From positions 18,380,654 through 18,444,653 of the forward strand of contig NC_030850.1 in NCBI RefSeq assembly GCF_000208745.1: DNA of 64,000 bases. The letters run 5' to 3'. A model generated the notes under the pieces. It was not told the DNA's origin. It saw only the letters and a list, made by a program, of their open reading frames with translations, and made no database searches. Positions 1 through 10,951 of this stretch are shown here, piece by piece (positions within the stretch are counted from its first letter, which is position 1; each line of letters starts with the position of its first letter). Made by a program: the position numbers and the translations under genes. Source of the DNA: Theobroma cacao. Lineage: Eukaryota; Streptophyta; Magnoliopsida; Malvales; Malvaceae.

Positions 1-923
1 CGTATAAGATTTTTTTTTAACAGCCTTAGCGGACTCGGTTGGGATACCCCAGGCCAAGGTATCCCTGATAACTGAGTATGAGAATGATTTTGGCATGAGC
101 CAAAGTTTTAAGAAATTCATAAGCCTTGTTGATTACTCGATTTATATGAACTGATTTTATTTGGTTGAAATGAGTTGAAAGGTGATGAATTACAGTATGA
201 TGATCTATTTTAATTGTCTCCATTTACTCAACTTTTGATATTTTAGATGGTATATGTTTACTAACTGGGATTATATAATCTCATCACCCTCCTTTCCACT
301 CATTTCAGGTTTAGGATAGTCGGTAGATAGCTCATTTCATTGAGGGCTACAATTGGACTTGCATCCTCAAAAACTCTAGGTTTATCGCTTTTGATATTTT
401 TGGTTGTTCGTGGGCCCACATGTCACTGTAAATTAAATCTTATGCTTTGGTTATCTGTATTACAGTATGTATGAATTTATTTAGCTTTTACGCTACAAAA
501 ATTATTTACCGGTAACTCTATAAATATTATTTTATAAGAAAATAGAATATTTTATTGAATATTTTTATTATATTCAAATAGTTATAGTTTCACTTTAAAT
601 GAATGTTTTAGACATCTAAACTTATTTTTTATTATGAAATATGTGTTTTCCACTCGCATACTACATTTTTAGCTAGTTTCGAGACTTTCGAGGAAAAATG
701 ACCAAAATGCCCCTGTGAGAGAAAAATTATTTTTCTATTGTTTTGATTTGAAAATAGTTTATAATCTCTCAAAACATGATACTTAACAACTGTTGCTCAC
801 AGGGGAGGTGCAAAAACTGATATTAAAGCCTTGCGGGGTTTCGGTTGGCATTCTAGGTAATGAATGTCTATCGAAACATCGCGACAGTTGTTTAGGGCTT
901 GAGAAGAGTACCGAGTCGTGACA
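1..923 (+). mobile_element. 3' portion of a long gypsy LTR (family B2), cut by the window edge
   Basis: The sequence is collinear with the 3' part of the LTRs of the complete chromovirus B (27280-28177 and 35440-36335). It is even closer to the reverse-oriented solo LTR at 58433-61420. Shared landmarks are the block around GGACTCGGTTGG near position 30, a T/A-rich stretch near 520-660, and the terminal block with CTCACAGGGGAGG ending in GTGACA at 923. No primer-binding site follows position 923, so this is a 3' LTR or a solo LTR rather than a 5' LTR. The 5' half is outside the window. No coding content is seen. Confidence 0.8.
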
Positions 924-1434
924 AAATATGTTATAAAATGTAAGGTGATAATTAATAAAGTTATTAAATATAATCATATAAATAAAGTTTATAATAAATT
1001 ATAGTAATGCTTATGTATATGTATATATAATATATTTATATAATTATATATACATATTCATACAATTTTACATTACGAAGCATTACTAAGGTGCAATAAT
1101 TATACAATATTAATATGTAGGATATTTACTATCATATATTATAATATTAACATATAACTTATGTCATTTAAAATATATAACTTGTAATTTCATATTAATA
1201 CAGATTTATAAATAAATAAATATATATAACTAATATTAAATTACTATGATTATGATTTGTACACGTACGTACAATACCCTAATATATTTTAAATATATTA
1301 TTAATTAAGTTTACTATCAATTCTTCTTAATATATAAAAAAATATTATATATATGAGTATATATATAAATATATAAAAATCTAGTTTGGTTTTTTTGGGT
1401 GGATTGGTCTAAAAATTTTAAAACCGAGAACCGA
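924..1434. other. AT-rich spacer without genes
   Basis: This is very AT-rich DNA between the B2 LTR end and the first recognisable copia gag codons. It holds a hairpin-like inverted repeat (listed separately) and a stretch near 1383-1435 with GGTTTGG-type and ACCGA-type words, as seen near the ends of some plant DNA transposons. No coding sequence or RNA gene is visible. It may be the decayed 5' end of Copia-1 or an older MITE-like insertion; I cannot decide. Confidence 0.5.
1002..1088. repeat. Short AT-rich inverted repeat (MITE-like hairpin)
   Basis: TAGTAATGCT at 1002-1011 is the exact reverse complement of AGCATTACTA at 1079-1088. The interior is almost entirely A/T and also partly self-complementary (ATATATA-rich arms). 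The unit is 87 bp. No target-site duplication is obvious, so calling it a transposon is only a possibility. Confidence 0.45.
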
Positions 1435-2100
1435 CCATAATTTTTTGAGTTAGTTAAAAAGCTATTTAGATGCCTCCTAAGAAGCTGGAGACCAAAGGTC
1501 ATTGTTATCCGAAAAGCCAAGGATCTCAATATGGTCACACTTGATGAAATTTGTGGCTCCCTCCTCACACATGAACTTGAAATGAAGGAAAAAGAAGAGG
1601 AAGAAACGAAATAAGCTAAAGAGAAAAGGAAAAAACTTGCACTCAAGATTAGTTCACTTAAGAAAGAACTTGAAGAATTATCAATTGATGATGATGAAGA
1701 GTTGGCAATGATGGCCAGAAGGTGTAGGAAGCTGATAGGACAAAAGGGCAAAAGGTTTTTAAAGAAAAATTACAAGAAAGACGAAGGTCATTCTTGGAAA
1801 AATAAGCACAAGAGTGATCTCAACAAGAAGGATGAATGATCTGCTTTGAATGTAAGAAATCATGACATTTCAAATTTGAATGTCCAATATTGAAGGAAGA
1901 ATCTTTAAAAAGAATGAAGAAACCAAAAAAAGCAATGGTGGTAGCAATTTGGTCCAATAATGACTTTTCAAGCTCAAAAAAAGAAAAAGAAAAGTTAGAA
2001 GTAAGAGCCAATTTTTGCTTAATGGCAAAAGAAGAAGAAATTAAGGTTGAGCAAGGACAAAAGGACCAATGTTTGGAAGCTCATCCAAAGAACAGGTAGC
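1435..2100 (+). pseudogene. Copia-1 gag, C-terminal part with zinc knuckle (broken)
   Basis: Gag is the capsid/nucleocapsid protein that packages element RNA in cytoplasmic particles. The visible part matches the C-terminal half of plant copia gag: a segment reading about LDEICGSLLTHELE near 1540-1580, a Lys/Glu-rich coiled region, then a CCHC zinc knuckle at about 1842-1883. The knuckle has its three Cys and one His, but the usual Gly before His is a TGA stop. Other stops and frame changes are present. The first part of gag, homologous to Copia-2 51240-50700, is missing. A long antisense reading frame over 1317-1751 is a shadow of this gene. Confidence 0.8.
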
Positions 2101-2808
2101 CTTAGTACCTGGACAATGGTTGCTCAAGGCACATGATCAGGAATGAAAGCTTGTTTGTCAAGCTTGATAGAAGAAGAATGGTAGTGTTTCCTTTGGTGAT
2201 GACTCTAAGGGTATTATCCAAGGAATTGGACCCATTGGTAACACATCTAAAACTTAAATCAGGCATGTCTTATTTGTTAAAGGTTTAAAACATAATATGC
2301 TAAGCATTAGTTAGCTTTCTGATAGAGGTTTTAAAGTATGCTTTGATTCCCATGCATGTCAAGTGATTGATGTTAACACTAACAATGTAACATTCATTGG
2401 CAAAAGAATTAAGAATATGTATGTCATTTTTATTGATGAAATTAAATCTAGTGAATCATGCTTTATTGCCAATGATGTTTGCGATAGTTGGTTGTGGCAT
2501 AGAACACTAGGACATGCTAGCATGCACACAATTTCAAAACTTTTGAGAAGAAACTTAGTAATTGGACTACCAACAATCTTATTTGAAAATGATTAAGTTT
2601 GAGATGCATGTTAATTTGGAAAATAAGTTAGAAGTTTCTTTAAATCTAAGAAAGTCATATCAACTTCTAGGCCACTTGAACTATTGGATATTGACTTGTT
2701 TGGACCAATCATTGTTGCTAGTTAAAGAGGTAAGTCATATGGCTTTGTTGTTGTTGATGATTACTTTAGATATACATGGGTATATTTTCTTGCTCATAAA
2801 AATGATGC
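2101..2808 (+). pseudogene. Copia-1 protease, GAG-pre-integrase and first part of integrase (broken)
   Basis: The aspartic protease that matures the polyprotein is recognised by the segment LDNGCSRHM near 2107. The usual D-S-G active site reads D-N-G, a likely loss of function. The GAG-pre-integrase zinc domain follows at 2485-2600, with SWLWHRTLGHASMH giving its His residues. The integrase core begins with the first catalytic Asp in a DIDLFGP-type segment near 2690. Several stops and frame changes interrupt the reading. Integrase is cut at 2808 by solo LTR A1 and resumes at 6002 (TSD GATGC). Copia-2 has the same order at 49909-49155. Confidence 0.85.
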
Positions 2809-3780
2809 TATAATACCCCGTACTTTGATATGGTGACTAATAAAGCTTATTGGATGCCAATTAAGGTATAATAAGGTATTTTGGGTACCAAAGAGACAAG
2901 AAAAATTTTTTGAAATAAAATAATATTAAAATATTAATATTTAATCGAATGTCAAAATCAGTCATAAAGAAGGATCATATGGTTGCTCCAAGTGGGGGAG
3001 AAGAAGTACGAATGAATTTTTGGAGATAAATGACATAAGTGAAAAACGCGTGTTTTTGTTAAGTCGAGCCAGTGCAGATAAGTAAATATTTAAATATTAT
3101 GGTGATATCACGTTGAAGTGCAATTTCAATATTTTGGTGGTACACGTGCAGAGGAAGAATGATAGATGGAAATTGGAATTTTTAAACGTGTCAGAAGGAT
3201 CAAATCGTAAAAGATGAAAGTTGGAGGGTTACACAATACATAAAGGAAAGTTTGAGGATTTATGTGTAAATCTTAATATTTGGCATTAAATAGGAATTTA
3301 TTTGTCAAATAAGATTAGATTATGTGAAAATGTGAATTATACATAGGATTTGAATGGGTCAAAAAAAATAATAAATAATAATAATTAAATAAATATGGAG
3401 TAAAAGGTATTACATGGCATAAAAGAATGAAGGAAAAAGGTGTGGAAATGCATGTGGCGGGTGGAAAAGAATTCAAGGCTTTTAACTTTGTGATTTTAGC
3501 ATATGAAGTATAAGAAAGAAAAGTCAAAATAACCAATAAGTTGTGGGCAATTCGCCCATGAAAGGAAATGGAAGAGAAAAGATGAGAAAATAGTGAAATG
3601 GGGAAGAAAAGTCAAGTAAGGTGGCAGTAAGGTTCCAAGCAATTGTTGACTTGCATTCTAGCCACATGGCCGGTCAAAGAAGACAATAAAAGAAGAAGGA
3701 ATGATGGAATGGGCGGTCACATGTAAAACAATAAAGAAAAATAAATAATAATAATAATAATAAGTAAATAAAAAAGAGAG

Positions 3781-3926
3781 TGGGCATAGCCCAATAAGAA
3801 AAGAATGGGTATGGCTCAATAGGAAGAAATGGGAAGAGCCCATGGAAAGGGCCCAATAGCAACAAATAAAGAAAAGTCCAAAAGAGAATAAAGGTAGAGA
3901 CTTGGGCTTGGGCTAACCTAGCCCAA
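3781..3926. repeat. Short tandem block of GGGC/GCCC inverted units in LTR A1
   Basis: About three units of roughly 25 bp begin TGGGCATAGCCCA (3781), TGGGTATGGCTCA (3806) and TGGGAAGAGCCCA (3830), each with dyad symmetry. A further 19-bp dyad, TTGGGCTAACCTAGCCCAA, lies at 3908-3926. I do not see this block at the equivalent place in A3. Confidence 0.7.
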
Positions 3927-4889
3927 ATAGGTAAAAACTTTCTTACTTTCATTAGGCTTGTTATGAAGTTGGATTATTTGGGGCTAGTCCACTTGTTTAG
4001 TTAAATTTTGGTTATTAATGGTATGAATTAAATTTAAATTACTTTAATACAATATTTTAAAAAATTGTATTAGGATGTGTCGTAGGACTAAAGTAAAGAA
4101 GAAAATATGAAATTGATGAATAGTGCTCAAGTGAAGTTAAGAAATTTTAAATGATTCGTTGTGAAGAATTATTGTTGTCGGAGGAATTTATTGGAATAAT
4201 TTAGTTGAAAGTGTTAAGTTGAGTGGTATAATATTTAGAAGAAATAAAGAGAAATAATATGGATTGAAATTGGAAATAATTGGATAAATTTGAAATGACT
4301 GTGGTTGTCGTAAATATAGTTAATACTGTGGAAATATAAGATGGATTTGGGCGAAAATTATTTAGAAAGGTTGAAGTAGGCACGTGACATCATAAATAAG
4401 TTGTTGGAGATATAAAATAAGGAATTACGTAAGCAACTGATATAAGTAATTTCAGTAAAAATGTATTAAGATGTGAGTTAATTGAAGACGGTTTCATGGT
4501 AGGATGAAAAATATAAATTTGAGTAAGGATTAATTGATTGAAGTGCTACCCATATACATATGTAATTAAATATACTGAGTTCATATTTTTGCTAGGAAGT
4601 GCAAAGATAAGGTTAGAGTACTGTGGTGGCGTGCCGGAGTAAATAACGAGTGACCGGCCAGTGAAAATAGTTAGAGACACCTTCAAACAAATAGCGACTT
4701 AATATCTCGTTGTTGCCAAGTGAGTGAACTTGCATTAAAATGTTTTGGGATATATATGTTTATGTTTGATTGAATCCTCTAAAACGTTTTATTGGTTTTT
4801 CTTCAACAACTTGCACGGGAACAAGACTTTATGAAATTTTTTATGTTATGAAATGGATAGTGTGATGAATTCATATGTTTTTGTATAAT

Positions 4890-4919
4890 GTGGATATATA
4901 TATATATATATATATATAC
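4890..4919. repeat. TA microsatellite in LTR A1
   Basis: A run of TA dinucleotides. A similar run lies at the same relative place in A3 (about 40147-40168) and F (about 12071-12088), next to a conserved GGTACCATTGTGTGACA-like block. Confidence 0.85.
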
Positions 4920-4960
4920 TATGTCATAATGGTACCATTGTGTGACAAATGCAACCGTAC

Positions 4961-5195
4961 TTGTGCGGGGTGAGGTGCACTTGTTGTTGATGACAGTGGT
5001 GTGGTAGATGGATGGTGACACTGTCGATGTACACGATGTGGGGGGATGTACACGATGGCATTATTTTGTACACCATGTGGGGGGTTGCACACGATGACTC
5101 CAGCCATGTACATGATGTGGGAGGATGCACATGAGCTGGGTGAGATGGGATATCTGGCTATGTGCACGATGTGAGGGGATGCACAGGAGCTGGAT
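4961..5195. repeat. Minisatellite of inverted units (GATGTGGGGGGATG core) in LTR A1
   Basis: Degenerate tandem units each contain a GATGTGGGGGG-like core between arms of the type TGTGCA/TGCACA or TGTACA. At least five cores are readable (near 4970, 5035, 5080, 5115 and 5170). The array sits in the same LTR position as the arrays in E, F, A' and A3, but unit length and sequence differ between copies. Confidence 0.85.
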
Positions 5196-6001
5196 GAGAT
5201 GTGGTGATATACTAGTTGATATATGCTTAAGTATATGTATATGCAATAGAAAGATTATGATTATATTATGTGATTATATGGCATGATGAATCTTGAAAAT
5301 TTCCCATTTACTTGTGAATTGATTTTATTATAGCAAGAAACATTCTGTTTATACTGCCTTGCTTGAATGATTGCTGGAAATTTCCTCTCTTTCCAATTTC
5401 AGGTTGAATATGGTTCCTTCATCATTAAATGATTTAAATAACCAAGGGTTAAATGGAGGGATTTTAATAAGAACTTGAACTAAGTTGTATTGTTTTCGAA
5501 CTTAAGTGCATCATGATTTCTAAACTTCCTTAACGTTGCTTGTTCCCTTTCTATGTTCACTCACTGAGTTTGTTCTCACTTTTTAAAATTCATGTTTTAA
5601 GTTTCCTGAGTTAAAGGTGATTGGATCCTAGGACGAGGTGCTTCTCCCTATCCATTGCCTGGTAGGTTTAACATGAGACTACACGTTAGCAACCATGCCT
5701 AGAGTCACTCCGCTGACGGTCAAGGTCTAATTATGTGTATATGAATATTTAATGTGAAACATTAATAATCATTTGTTAATCTATTTATGAATACATTGGT
5801 GGATGATGCCATTATGAATGTATGGATTGGTTTTATGAATCATTTTCAAAGAAACGATATTTGAACATTTCGAGCTTTGGATTCTAAAGGAATAGAGATT
5901 AATGTATAAGATCAATTAAGTAGGCTTGCTTGGGCTTAGTGGGTCGAGTCCATTGGACCCTTGCACCGGTCATGGCCCAAAAATTGGGCTGTGACAGATG
6001 C

Positions 6002-7010
6002 ATTGTCAATTTTTTTTAAACATTGTAAAAGAGTTCAAAATGAAAAAGGCCTCACCATTGTTAGTTTTAGAAGTGATCATGGTGGTGAATTTGAAAGTGA
6101 TAATTTTGAAATCTTTTTTAATGAAAATGGTTTTGATCACAATTTTTTTGCTCTTAGAACTCCATAACAAAATGGAGTTGATGAAAGAAAGAATAGGACT
6201 TTAAAGGAAATGGAAAGAACAATGCTTTATGAAAATAACTTGCTAAAATATTTTTGGGCTGAAGCTGTAAACACTGTAGCTTATATTCTGAACAAAGTTT
6301 CCATGAGAACCATATTTTCTAAAACCCCTTATGAACTTTACAAAGGAAGAAAACCAAATATTTCTCACCTAAGGTGTTTTGGATGCAAAATGTTTTGTCT
6401 TAAATAAAGAAAAACACACCTTAAGGAAACTTGATGCTATGAGTGATGAGGCAATCTGCTTAGGCTATAAATTGAACTTTAAAGCATATCGAGTGTTTAA
6501 CAAAAGAACCCTAGTCATAGAAGAGTCAATTCATATTACTTTTGATGAGACTAATGATGCATAAAAAAAGGTAGTGCTTGATGATGATAATGCATATGAC
6601 ATTGAGAAGAAAATAGAAAATATGAGCTTAGATAGTAAAGAAAATGATAAAGAAAGCTCGAAAAAGAAAGATGATGGTGAACCACCATTAGAAGACTTGC
6701 AAAAAACTGAAAAACAACACAATGATCTCCCTAGAAGCTGGAGAATTGTAAGGAATCAGCCTCAAGAACTCATCATTGGTGATCCCTTGAAAGGTGTCAA
6801 ATAAAAAGGGATTAAAGGAAGCTTGTGAGTTTTTAGCATTCATATCACAAGTGAAACCAAGGAACTTTGAGGAAACTGAAAAGGAAGAGAGTTGAATGAT
6901 TACTATGCAAGAAGAGTTAGGCCAATTTGAAAGGAACAAGGTTTGGACATTACTATTTTGTACTTATTTTTCTGATTATTAATGAAATGTTTACAAAGTA
7001 GCTAGGCCCT
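6002..7010 (+). pseudogene. Copia-1 integrase, remainder, and linker to reverse transcriptase (broken)
   Basis: Integrase inserts the element DNA into the chromosome. After the A1 insertion the core continues with the second catalytic Asp in RSDHGGEFE (about 6078-6104) and the Glu in GVDERKNRT (about 6176-6200). The C-terminal copia block containing TPYELYKGRKPN and FNKRT-type segments follows (6330-6560). Stop codons and shifts occur, for example near 6165 and 6405. The linker to reverse transcriptase (6570-6900) is acidic and Lys-rich. A segment of about 90 bp at roughly 6945-7030, between the KVWTLL and IVGTKWVF motifs, has no counterpart in the Copia-2 protein and looks like a small insertion. 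Confidence 0.85.
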
Positions 7011-7900
7011 GTGAGAACTTCCAGCTTTAAAAAAAAAAACTATGCAATTGTTGGTACAAAATGGGTATTTAAGAACAAGATGGATGAGTTGGGAAATGTG
7101 GTAAGAAATAAAGCAAGGTTTGTTGCTCAAGGCGACAGTCAAGGAAAAGGTATTGATTATGATGAAACCTTTGCTCCAGTAGCTAGATTAGAAGCCATTA
7201 GACTTTTACTTGCCTATGCATGCTTTATGAATTTTAAACTGTTTCAAATGGATGTTAAAAGTACATTTCTTAATGGCTTTATACAATAAGAAGTTTATGT
7301 TGAATAGCCCCTTGGTTTTAAAGTGTCTGATAAAATTGATCATGTATATAAATTGCATGAAGCTCTCTATGGACTAAAACAAGCCCCTAAAGCTTGGTAT
7401 GAAATACTTTCTAAGTTTTTAATTGAAAAAGGATACTCTAGGGAAAGTGTAGATAATACTTTGTTTATTAAGAAAAATGAGATTGGTTTAATTGTTGTTT
7501 AAATTTATGTTGATAATATTGTATTTGGTGCTACTAATAAAAGGTTGTATGAGAATTTTGGGGAGAATTTGATATGAGCATGATGGGAGAACTAAAGTTC
7601 TTTCTTAATTTACAAATCAAGCAATGGGAGGATCGAATATGCATCAACGAAGAGAAGTATACCAAAGAAATGCTGAAAAAGTTAGATGTGATGAATATGA
7701 AATCAATTGGAACTCCTATGAGCCCCTCCACAAAGCTTGACAAAGATGAAAAAAGGGAAATTGTGGACCAAAAGCTCTATAGAGGTATGATTGGTTCACT
7801 TTTTTATCTTACTACAAGTAGACCTGATATATTATTTAGTGTGTGCCTATGTGCAAAGATTCCAATCATGTCCTAAGGAATCACATTTGACTACAATGAA
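7011..7900 (+). pseudogene. Copia-1 reverse transcriptase (broken, catalytic Asp lost)
   Basis: Reverse transcriptase copies the RNA intermediate into DNA. The canonical copia series is readable: IVGTKWVFKNKMDE, KARFVAQG, DYDETFAPVARLEAIR, QMDVKSTFLNGF and ALYGLKQAPKAWYE. The catalytic box normally reads YVDD but here is YVDN near 7508-7519, so the second metal-binding Asp is replaced. Stops occur at Gln positions near 7287 and 7305, and the frame changes near 7570. The later GMIGSLFYLTTSRPDI segment (about 7786-7833) marks the end of the domain. Confidence 0.9.
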
Positions 7901-8420
7901 AAGGACTTTTAGATATCTCTTGGATACTCATAGCTTAGGCTTATGGTATTCAAAAGGTTCATCTTTTAATGTTTTTGGCTATTTTGATGTTGATTTTGTT
8001 GGTAGCAAAACTGATTGAAAAAATATTAATGGTACTTGTCAATTCCTTGGAAACATGCTTATGTTTTGCTCTTGCAAGAAACAAAATTTAGTTGCTCTAT
8101 CAATTGCTGAAGCTGAGTATATATCACTAGGTAGTTGTTGTGCACAAATCCTTTAGATTAGGCAACAACTAAATGATTTTGGAATGACTATGCATAAGGT
8201 TCCCATTTATTGTGATAATATGAGTGCCATAAATATCTCCAAAAATCCTGTTAAATACTCTAGAACCAAGCACATTGAAATAAGACATCATTTCATTAGA
8301 GATCATGTGCTTAAGTGAGATATTAAAATTAATTTTGCAGATGCCTTGCATCAATTGGCTAACATTTTCACAAAACCATTGAATGAAGAACAATTTTGTA
8401 GAATTAGGAGAGATTTATGA
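7901..8420 (+). pseudogene. Copia-1 RNase H (broken)
   Basis: RNase H removes the RNA strand during reverse transcription. Segments typical of copia RNase H are readable: DVDFVGSKTD, LSIAEAEYISLGSCCAQIL, YCDNMSAINISKNP, RTKHIEIRHHFIRDHV and the terminal ANIFTKPLNEEQF. Stop codons replace Trp or Gly codons near 8153 and 8317. The reading ends with a TGA at 8418, which I take as the natural pol terminus because Copia-2 ends similarly. Confidence 0.88.
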
Positions 8421-8508
8421 ATGATTAATGCTAATGAACTCTAATTTTTGCAAAATTGATCATGTTTTTTATGATAAGTCTTGTGATAATCCTGCTCACT
8501 TCTTGACA

Positions 8509-8858
8509 TAATTGATTAAAGGATGATTGTGATGAGTTAGAGGAATGGTAAAAAAGAAATAAGGATCACTATAATAAGTTAAGACCCATTTTAATCAATT
8601 AGAAAATTTATGTCCTAGGATAGCTAAGAAAGTCAATAAGTTCATAATCGGTTAAATGTGTTCATAATTAGTTAAAGAAAATCTAAACCTTTAGAAAACC
8701 TTAGGACAAAAACATAGTAACTGATTAGAACATGAGCTAATCAATTAAAAGACCTTTGGCAGTTAAAAGACTATGGTACAGGAAAGTTTGAAAAAAAAAA
8801 AAAAAACTGGGCATATGGTACAGGAAACCACCCACCCAAAACATGGGTAATCGATTAA
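8509..8858. repeat. Copia-1 palindrome array (TTAATCGATTAA-like) upstream of the extra gene
   Basis: Seven degenerate copies of a 12-bp palindrome lie in the non-coding gap between pol and the extra gene: about 8509, 8591, 8644, 8664, 8717, 8737 and 8847. The copy at 8848-8857 keeps the perfect palindrome TAATCGATTA. Others differ mainly by C/T or G/A changes at the central CG. The same motif is repeated in this element's LTR (14022-14952). Confidence 0.75.
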
Positions 8859-8922
8859 TAACCCCTCATAAAAGACCACCCTTTTCCTTCTGAAATTCAA
8901 GAAACCCTAAAAAAGGAATCCC

Positions 8923-10950
8923 ATGGCAAAAACCTCTTTTACCCACAAATTAGTTGAGAAAGGAAAAAGAAAGAGGAAAGTTGATGACTCTTCCACACTT
9001 TCCTTTAAGAAGAAAAGAAAAACTAAACAACCTTTAGCCGAGAAGATGAAGGGAGGCAAAAAGAAAATGACAGAGAAAGGGAAAGGATTGGCAGATGAAA
9101 GAACCACTGCAAGCAAATGAACCGGTTCCTCCCCTCGATTTCGAAATCACTTGTATGATGATAGGTTTAGAAAAATTAAGAATGCCATAATCATTTGTGG
9201 GAATTTTTTTACTGGGATAGTTTTAGTGATTCACCGATAGTGAGAGAGGATCTAGAATGGTATTTTAAAATATTGAAGTTAAAGTATATGAGTACATTTG
9301 GAGATAGAATGTTTAGTCCTTCTCTAGTTAAGGAATTATATTCTAGCGTTACTATTTACAACACTGAATTAGAAGATCAAGAAAGATTTACTAAGGATAG
9401 CTTGAATGTGTTCCTAGATGGTTGAAATTTTAAACTCAATGCCCAAGATTTAAGAGAATTTCTTGAAATTGAATTTGAAGTAGGAGAGTACAAAATACTT
9501 GAGAAATATGACCCAAGCCATCTTTGGGAGATTGTAACTGGAAAAAGGGAAAAGTTTCTCTTTAGAAGTTATGCTGTGAGATTAAAAATGCTCAGCTTAA
9601 GATTCTGCATTATTTCATAGCAACCACTCTGCATGGAAGAAGTAGTAGTTTTATCTTCATTAGTGCATAGTACTTGTGGCTGATGAAAGCTATTTTCAAT
9701 GAAATTTCACTGAATGCGGGAAGGTATATGGTAGAAAGAATCAGGGCAAACTTGGTAGGGTATAAAGCAAACTTGTCTGATGGCAACATTCTTACAGCTT
9801 TGGTAAAAGGAAGGCAATTTGGAATGTAAGATTTTAATTTGATCTTATAAGCAACAAGGATCAAGGGATATATCTAGGGACTGTACTGAAAATGGGATAC
9901 AAGATAGAGAAAAATGAATGCATTAAACTCACAAAGGTACACCTCTGCCCCTTCAAACTAGAGGTCCTTCAACACCTTTCACCAAGGCTAGTCAACCCCA
10001 TCCTCAAATTGATAGAATGTTTAATCTCCTAATGAGAATCGATGGGAAATTAACTGATTAGGCTGAGAAAATTGTGAAGATTGAAAAGAAACTTTAACAG
10101 CTTGAAGCCATGTTACATCCAACCAAAGAAATAGAATCTCCTAAAGCCCCAACCATTACTACAAGTCAGTTTAGTGAGAGAATAGCTACAGAACAGTTTA
10201 AGGTTGCTACTTCTAATCAGGAATAGGAAATTGAAAAAGAAATGCTAGAAAATGAAATGTGAATCAAAATAAAATGGAGGATTTTGAAAGAGAACTAGCT
10301 GAACAAGAAGAAAAAGTGAAGGAAAAGGAACCAATTACAGAAGAGAATGAAAAAGGAGAAGAAGTTGAAGTAGAATAGGCAATTGAACCGATCAAGCTGA
10401 ATGAAGAACAATTACTAGAAAAGAAGAGGAACAATGACTCTCCCACAAATTCAGAAGAAATTGAGGTGTCCAAGTTTATTGATGATATCTTAAAAGAGGC
10501 CAAAGCAGATAAACAAAGAGAAAAGGCAAGAAGGGAAAAAGAAACTCAGTTGGCTTAGAGAAAATCTAAAGAGATTGTCAATCAACCAGTCCAAGACAAA
10601 TAAAAAACTATAGTATATGGCTAAACCTCCCATAGATTTACTGGTAAAGGTAGGAAAAGAATGGTTACCAAGACTAAAACCTTCAGAAAAAGAAAGATTG
10701 CTAGATTGGCATTGACCTCTACTCAAAAGCCTTCTAAACCTGTAGTCTCCTAGCCCATTTCATCCACATCATTCTCATCATCAGACCCTCCATCCCGCTT
10801 CTCTCCCAAACCTCTTAATGTTCATTTTGGCACTGACAAATCCTCACTTTCACCGTATTCAGATTAGGACCTTTTTTTGGATGATGCTAAAAAGGGGGAG
10901 AAAAGTAGAGAGGTAGAACAATAAAAGTAGGGAGAAAAGCTTATAGAAAA
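8923..10950 (+). pseudogene. Copia-1 extra gene downstream of pol: charged, probably nuclear protein (broken)
   Basis: The product is not a retroviral enzyme. The ATG at 8923 starts MAKTS, as does the homologous gene in Copia-2 (ATG at 46375), which supports the start choice. A Lys-rich N-terminus (KGKRKRK, KKKRKTK) could be a nuclear localisation signal. A conserved domain follows at 9150-9600, with RFRKIxNA, CG, WxSFS, SLVKELY and LNVFL as landmarks. Beyond it are a Glu/Lys-rich coiled segment (10260-10560) and a second basic cluster (GKGRKR, FRKRK; 10640-10700) with a Ser/Pro-rich tail. From memory, the domain resembles the 'putative plant transposon protein' family (PF20167), not an envelope protein. 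Breaks include a TGA at 9118, a shift in a T7 run near 9205 and several later stops. LTR F interrupts the tail at 10952. Confidence 0.7.
10889..10905 (+). other. Polypurine tract at the end of the Copia-1 extra gene
   Basis: AAAAAGGGGGAGAAAAG is a long purine run of polypurine-tract type. It is one of several in this element; multiple tracts before the 3' LTR are a known Sirevirus trait. The Copia-2 counterpart is near 44393-44410 on the minus strand. Confidence 0.6.
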
Positions 10951-10951
10951 A

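Larger units (their letters stand above)
2809..5996 (+). mobile_element. Solo LTR A1 (long gypsy LTR, family A) inserted in Copia-1 integrase
   Basis: This is a 3,188 bp LTR-like unit flanked by the perfect 5-bp target-site duplication GATGC (2804-2808 and 5997-6001). It starts TATAATACCCCG, a decayed TG terminus, and ends GGGCTGTGACA. The related copies A' (23195-37557) and A3 (39016-42089, minus) have the same termini and internal order. No internal retroviral domains are present, so it is a solo LTR left by LTR-LTR recombination. It contains a dyad-rich tandem block (3781-3926), a TA microsatellite (4890-4919) and a minisatellite (4961-5195). Confidence 0.93.
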
